10,140 nt of DNA from CAZFHZ01 sp964519015. Lineage in GTDB: Bacteria; Blakebacterota; Blakebacteria; Blakebacterales; CAYUVJ01. Shown here piece after piece: positions 6,668-10,140 of this stretch; the stretch's first letter is position 1, and each line of letters begins with the position of its first letter. The stretch is from the NCBI GenBank assembly GCA_964519015.1, contig CAZFHZ010000113.1, positions 1 through 10,140 of the forward strand, in the 5' to 3' direction. The position numbers and the translations under genes are program-made. A model generated the notes under the pieces. The model was not told the origin of the DNA and ran no database searches. It saw only the letters and a list, made by a program, of their open reading frames with translations.

Positions 6668-7798
6668 ATGAACCTGAGGAGTCCTTTCCCCTCTATGGCC
6701 CTGCTGTTCCCGGTCCTTCTGGCCGGCTGCTCCCGGTCCGACCGGCCCCCCCCGGCCGATGATCCGTTCACCCGGATCGATACGGTGCGGTTCGAGGTGG
6801 TCGATCGCTTCCCGGCGCTGGGGGAGCGGTTCAATGGCCTCCTGGGGAATCCCTTCCGGGTGATGAGGGATGAGACCGGGAACACCTACGTCGTCGACGC
6901 CGCCGAGGGACAGGTCGTAGTCTTCGGTCCCGACCGCCGGCCGATCCGGGTCATCGGGCGGAGGGGGCAGGGGCCGGGCGAGTTCCGATTTTCCGGGGTG
7001 GGGCGGAACGTCGCCGTCGGAGCCGTCCGCAGCGGGTACCTCGCGCTGCTTGATCTCGAGAGCTCCGTCGTCGTTTTCCGGGTGGACGGCACCTATGTTG
7101 GTCGCCTCCCGTTGCCCTTCCGCACCCTGGCCGACGATGTGGATGTGCGGCCGGACGGCACCATTGTGGTGGCCACCCACAGCGAGGAGGGGCCCATCAA
7201 GGAATACCGGCTCGACGGCTCCCTGGTGCGGGAGTACGGGGAGCCCATCCTGAAGACGGGACTCGACCCGTACGCGGACCGGTCCACCTATTTCCGTCTC
7301 TACGAAGCGAACCGCCTGGAACTCGCCGTGCTTTCCGACGGGCGGGTCGTGACGCTGGGGAACACCTGGACGCGGCTGTCGGTCTACCGGGACGGGGTGG
7401 CCGAGGTCACGGCCATCGTCGACCTCCGTCCCCTGCTCGGCCTCCTCCCCCACGAGATACCCGAGAAGGAACAGCGGAGCATCGCGGCCGACCTGGTCCG
7501 GCAATACGAATATCCTCCGGCCGAGGTGGAACGACAGCTGGCGGCCGGGAGGCGGGAGGGGATCGAACTCCCCTCCTCCATGCTCTTCGGCCTGGAGGCG
7601 GATGGGGATGTGCTCTGGCTCTTCCTGGGTGACTTACTCCTGCGCCTGGACGATCAGGGCACTATCCGGCAGGTCGTGCGGGTGGAGAGGCTCACCGGCA
7701 GCCCGCCCTCCTTCGGGGTCGGCGGGGGCTGGTTCGCGCTTCCCGACCACCTCAACGCCGGGCTGGCCTGGGGCCGGGTTCCGGCCTCACCCCATTGA
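6668..7798 (+). CDS. Six-bladed beta-propeller lipoprotein
   Basis: This 376-residue predicted lipoprotein has a short signal (Arg4, hydrophobic 10-19) and a lipobox L-A-G-C with the lipidated Cys21, so it should be anchored in the cell envelope facing the periplasm or outside. The remainder is repeating beta strands with the 'D-x-x-G-x-x-Y/V' turns of six-bladed propellers related to NHL repeats: DETGNTYVVD (68-77), VFGPDRRPIRVIGRRGQGPG (85-104), RVDGTYVGRL (138-147), VRPDGTIVVAT (160-170), YRLDGSLVREYG (180-191), VLSDGRVVTLGN (221-232) and LEADGDVLWLF (309-319). The G-x-x-G-x-G-P-G-E-F motif (97-106) is typical of this group, which is abundant in Gemmatimonadota and Bacteroidota. Substrate and partners are unknown, and no catalytic residues can be assigned. 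The frame is open from 6464, but the ATG at 6668 starts the lipoprotein signal. The ATG at 6695, thirteen bases after an AGGAG, would leave a signal without a positive charge. No strong ribosome site supports 6668. Confidence 0.85.
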   Translation: MNLRSPFPSMALLFPVLLAGCSRSDRPPPADDPFTRIDTVRFEVVDRFPALGERFNGLLGNPFRVMRDETGNTYVVDAAEGQVVVFGPDRRPIRVIGRRGQGPGEFRFSGVGRNVAVGAVRSGYLALLDLESSVVVFRVDGTYVGRLPLPFRTLADDVDVRPDGTIVVATHSEEGPIKEYRLDGSLVREYGEPILKTGLDPYADRSTYFRLYEANRLELAVLSDGRVVTLGNTWTRLSVYRDGVAEVTAIVDLRPLLGLLPHEIPEKEQRSIAADLVRQYEYPPAEVERQLAAGRREGIELPSSMLFGLEADGDVLWLFLGDLLLRLDDQGTIRQVVRVERLTGSPPSFGVGGGWFALPDHLNAGLAWGRVPASPH

Positions 7799-7825
7799 TC
7801 GGAGCGCCACCCGGGGTGTGAACTT

Positions 7826-7844
7826 CCCGCCGGCACCGGTCGGG
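7826..7844 (+). terminator. Possible terminator hairpin after the propeller gene
   Basis: CCCGCC (7826-7831) can pair with GG-T-CGGG (7838-7844) around a six-base loop, with one bulged T. It begins 28 bases after the propeller stop codon and directly abuts the candidate promoter of the next gene. No T-run follows, so a terminator role is uncertain. Confidence 0.3.
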
Positions 7845-7845
7845 G

Positions 7846-7875
7846 GGAACCTTTCGGAGCTTCCGGACATATACT
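7846..7875 (+). promoter_or_regulatory. Candidate promoter of the permease gene
   Basis: TATACT at 7870-7875 is a five-of-six match to a -10 box and lies 46 bases before the permease ATG. No TTGACA-like element sits 17 bases upstream; instead GGAACCTTT at 7846-7854 resembles the GGAAC core of ECF-sigma -35 elements, 18 bases from the -10. Between them is a small inverted repeat, CGGA-GCT-TCCG (7855-7865), which could be an operator half-site pair or chance. Whether this is a housekeeping or an ECF promoter cannot be decided from sequence. Confidence 0.4.
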
Positions 7876-7921
7876 GTCGGTAGTGGTCCCCAGCGCGAAC
7901 CCGGGCACGGGCGGACGATCC

Positions 7922-10140
7922 ATGAGCCACGAACTGCGCGCCAGTCTGCGACGACTCCTCCGGGACCGGGTCTTCACGGTCACCACCCTGGTCACGCTGG
8001 CCCTCTGCATCGGGATCAACGGAGCGGTCTTCAGCGCCTTCTACGCCCTCATCCTGAGGCCTCTGCCGTTCCGCGACCCCGACCGGATCGTCTACGTCTA
8101 CAACGCCTACCCGAAGGCCGCCGCTCCCCGCTTGACCACCTCGGTCCCCGACTACCTGGCCCGCCGCGAGCGCGTGACGGCCTTTTCCGAGGTCGCCGCC
8201 TTCCTCTACACCGGCCTCACGGTGGGGGAAGAGGAGGGACCGGCCCGGGTCTTCACCCTCGGGATCACTCCCTCCTTCCTGCCCCTGCTGGGGATCCGGC
8301 CCGTCCAGGGCCGTAATTTCACCCCGGAGGAAGGGGAACCGGGCAAGTCCGATGTTGTCATCCTGGGGTATGGCTACTGGCGCGAGCACTTCGGGGGCCG
8401 GCCGGAAGCGGTCGGTGAATCCATGCGGATCGACGGCCGTACCCACACGGTCGTCGGGGTGCTGCCACGGGACTTCCACTTCGTGGACGAATGGCCGGCC
8501 GAGATCTATGCGCCGATCGTCTTCACCGAAGAGATGCGCGACATCAGGAACCTTCATTCCAGCATCATCAGCATGATCGCCCGGCTCCGGTCCGGTGCCA
8601 CCATCAAGCAGGCGAGCGAGCAGATCGCCCAGGTGAACGAGACGCTCCAGGAGGCCTGGCCGAACCGGGACGGACGCCGGTTCGTCGAGGAGACCGGCTT
8701 CCACACGGTTGTGGAGAACCTGCAGGATGCCGTGCAGGAACAACGGCGCCCCAGCTTCATCCTGTTGCGGGCCGGGGTGATCCTCCTTCTGCTCATCGGC
8801 TGCGTCAACATCGCCCATCTGCTCATGGCCCGGATCAACGGCCGGCGGCTGGAACTGGCCACCCGGATCGCCCTGGGTGCGGACCGCCGGGACCTGGGCC
8901 GTGAACTGCTCAACGAGAGCCTGTTGCTCGCCCTGGGGGGTGGTCTCCTGAGCTTGCTGGTGGCGGCGGCCGGGATCCGGCTCATGGCCCTGATCGGGGT
9001 GGATAAGCTCCCCTTCGGGGGATCGATCCGGCTGGATGCGGTGGTCTTCGGTTTCACCTTCATGTTGTCGGTCGTGTCCGGGGCGGTCTTCGCCTTCCTC
9101 CCCCTCCTCCAGCTCGTGCGTACCGACCTGCATACCGTCTTCCGCTTCGACGGGCGCACGGTGACGGCCGGGCGGGGGACGATGTGGGCCCGGAATCTCA
9201 TGTCCACCCTCCAGGTCGCCCTGGCCTTCGTCCTGCTGATGGGCTCGGGCCTGCTGGTGTCCAGTTTCAGCAACCTGCTCCGCACCGATTCCGGCCTGTA
9301 CGAACCAGAGGCGGTCCTGACCGGCTTCCTCGCGCTGCCGGAGGGGCGCTATCCCGATCCCGCCACCCGGCTCGCCTTCGTCGACGAGCTGCTCCGGCAG
9401 ACCCGGGCACTGCCGGGGGTCGTCTCCGCCGGGATCACTACTCGGCTCCCCTTCATCACCTTCGAACAGCTGGGAGTGCTCTTCCCGGAGGGGTATGAGC
9501 CCGGTGCCGAGGAGGGCCTGATCGCCCATCGCCGGGCCGACGTGTCCTCGGGCTACTTCCAGACCATGGGCATCCCTCTGCTGGAAGGGCGCGACTTCGA
9601 GGAACGGGACGGGCCCGGGACACCACCGGTGGTGATCATCGACCGCTGGATGGCCGAGCATTACTGGCCGGGCCAAAGCCCGATCGGGAAGCGGTTGCTT
9701 CGAGGGCTCCGGCGGGAAGCAGGAGACCAGGAAGTCCACTACACGGTGATCGGGGTGGTCGGTACGGTCAAGTACGTGGAACTCGCCGAGCCGGAGGCGG
9801 GGGGGAAGGGGGCCTTCTATCTCGCCTACCGTCAGGCCGCCTCGGATTTCATGCTCATGCCGGTCCGCACTTCGGGCGATCCACTGGCCCTGACCGAGAC
9901 CGTCCAGAAGGTGATCACCAGGCTCGACCTCGACCTGCCCTACTACCTTCCCATGACGCTGGAACAGCGGATCGACGACACGCTCGGCGAGCGGCGCATC
10001 CCCATGTTCCTGCTCAGCGTCTTCTCGGTCCTGGCCCTGCTGCTGGCGGCCGTCGGCCTCTACGGCGTGCTCGCCTATCTGGTCAGCCAGCGGACCCGTG
10101 AACTAGGCATCCGCATGGCCCTCGGCAGCACACCGGCGCG
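7922..10140 (+). CDS. MacB/FtsX-type duplicated ABC permease (ADOP family), 3' end outside window
   Basis: The frame is open from the ATG at 7922 to the window edge, giving 739 residues without a stop. The layout is two MacB-type permease units in tandem. Unit one has a TM helix at about 17-44, a MacB_PCD-like periplasmic domain (about 50-270), and an FtsX part with TMs from 279 onward, including the cytoplasmic coupling motif RRLELATRIALGA (308-320). Unit two has TM5 at about 428-447, a second periplasmic domain, and a TM at about 694-720 followed by the matching motif QRTRELGIRMALGS (723-736). The last two helices are presumably just outside. This is the architecture of the ADOP permeases common in Acidobacteriota and Gemmatimonadota, which usually lack an adjacent ATPase. 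Relatives act as mechanotransmitters in efflux of peptides, antibiotics or lipids; the substrate here is unknown. A GCGGA stands six bases before the ATG. A long minus-strand frame over this region is a shadow. Confidence 0.92.
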   Translation, partial: MSHELRASLRRLLRDRVFTVTTLVTLALCIGINGAVFSAFYALILRPLPFRDPDRIVYVYNAYPKAAAPRLTTSVPDYLARRERVTAFSEVAAFLYTGLTVGEEEGPARVFTLGITPSFLPLLGIRPVQGRNFTPEEGEPGKSDVVILGYGYWREHFGGRPEAVGESMRIDGRTHTVVGVLPRDFHFVDEWPAEIYAPIVFTEEMRDIRNLHSSIISMIARLRSGATIKQASEQIAQVNETLQEAWPNRDGRRFVEETGFHTVVENLQDAVQEQRRPSFILLRAGVILLLLIGCVNIAHLLMARINGRRLELATRIALGADRRDLGRELLNESLLLALGGGLLSLLVAAAGIRLMALIGVDKLPFGGSIRLDAVVFGFTFMLSVVSGAVFAFLPLLQLVRTDLHTVFRFDGRTVTAGRGTMWARNLMSTLQVALAFVLLMGSGLLVSSFSNLLRTDSGLYEPEAVLTGFLALPEGRYPDPATRLAFVDELLRQTRALPGVVSAGITTRLPFITFEQLGVLFPEGYEPGAEEGLIAHRRADVSSGYFQTMGIPLLEGRDFEERDGPGTPPVVIIDRWMAEHYWPGQSPIGKRLLRGLRREAGDQEVHYTVIGVVGTVKYVELAEPEAGGKGAFYLAYRQAASDFMLMPVRTSGDPLALTETVQKVITRLDLDLPYYLPMTLEQRIDDTLGERRIPMFLLSVFSVLALLLAAVGLYGVLAYLVSQRTRELGIRMALGSTPA

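Noticed and set aside
7787..9739. A 650-residue open frame on the minus strand across the permease gene
   Set aside because: It is antisense to a clear MacB/FtsX protein, has a low-complexity Gly/Pro/Gln/Arg/Asp-rich translation without domains, and is explained by high GC at third codon positions, which removes stops on the opposite strand.

Overview
The window is a GC-rich, densely coded bacterial chromosome segment with seven protein genes and no RNA genes, insertion sequences, CRISPR arrays or long repeats that I can see. Three features together suggest Gemmatimonadota, or secondarily Acidobacteriota: a TatT-type TRAP transporter operon, a six-bladed beta-propeller lipoprotein, and a MacB/FtsX-type duplicated permease without an ATPase next to it. 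This taxonomic guess is inference; no marker gene is present.

Layout, left to right. Bases 1-391 hold the C-terminal end of a major facilitator superfamily (MFS) transporter. A 217-base gap with two hairpins follows. Bases 609-4408 form a tight plus-strand operon: a TPR-like lipoprotein (TatT), a periplasmic TRAP substrate-binding protein (DctP/TatP) and a fused small-plus-large TRAP permease (DctQM). TatT overlaps DctP by 20 bases, and DctP is separated from DctQM by one base. Facing this operon on the minus strand (6461-4356) is a secreted family-20 beta-N-acetylhexosaminidase, whose 3' end overlaps the permease gene by 53 bases. From the divergent region 6462-6667 a plus-strand six-bladed beta-propeller lipoprotein (6668-7798) is read. 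After a 123-base gap with a hairpin and a candidate promoter comes a large ABC-type permease of the duplicated MacB/FtsX (ADOP) type, which is open from 7922 to the window end.

How they work together. The three TRAP genes make one machine. DctP captures an unknown ligand in the periplasm and DctQM imports it with an ion gradient. TatT, an outer-membrane- or inner-membrane-anchored lipoprotein, is known in Treponema to associate with the binding protein and probably helps deliver ligand. The binding protein lacks the arginine that usually pairs with a carboxylate ligand, so the substrate is probably not a simple organic acid. The hexosaminidase releases terminal GlcNAc/GalNAc in the periplasm or outside. 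It has its own promoter and is convergent with the TRAP operon, so a shared pathway is not shown. The propeller lipoprotein and the permease are cell-envelope proteins of unknown substrate.

I found no clearly undescribed system. The best candidate for closer study is the four-part TRAP module with its altered ligand pocket.
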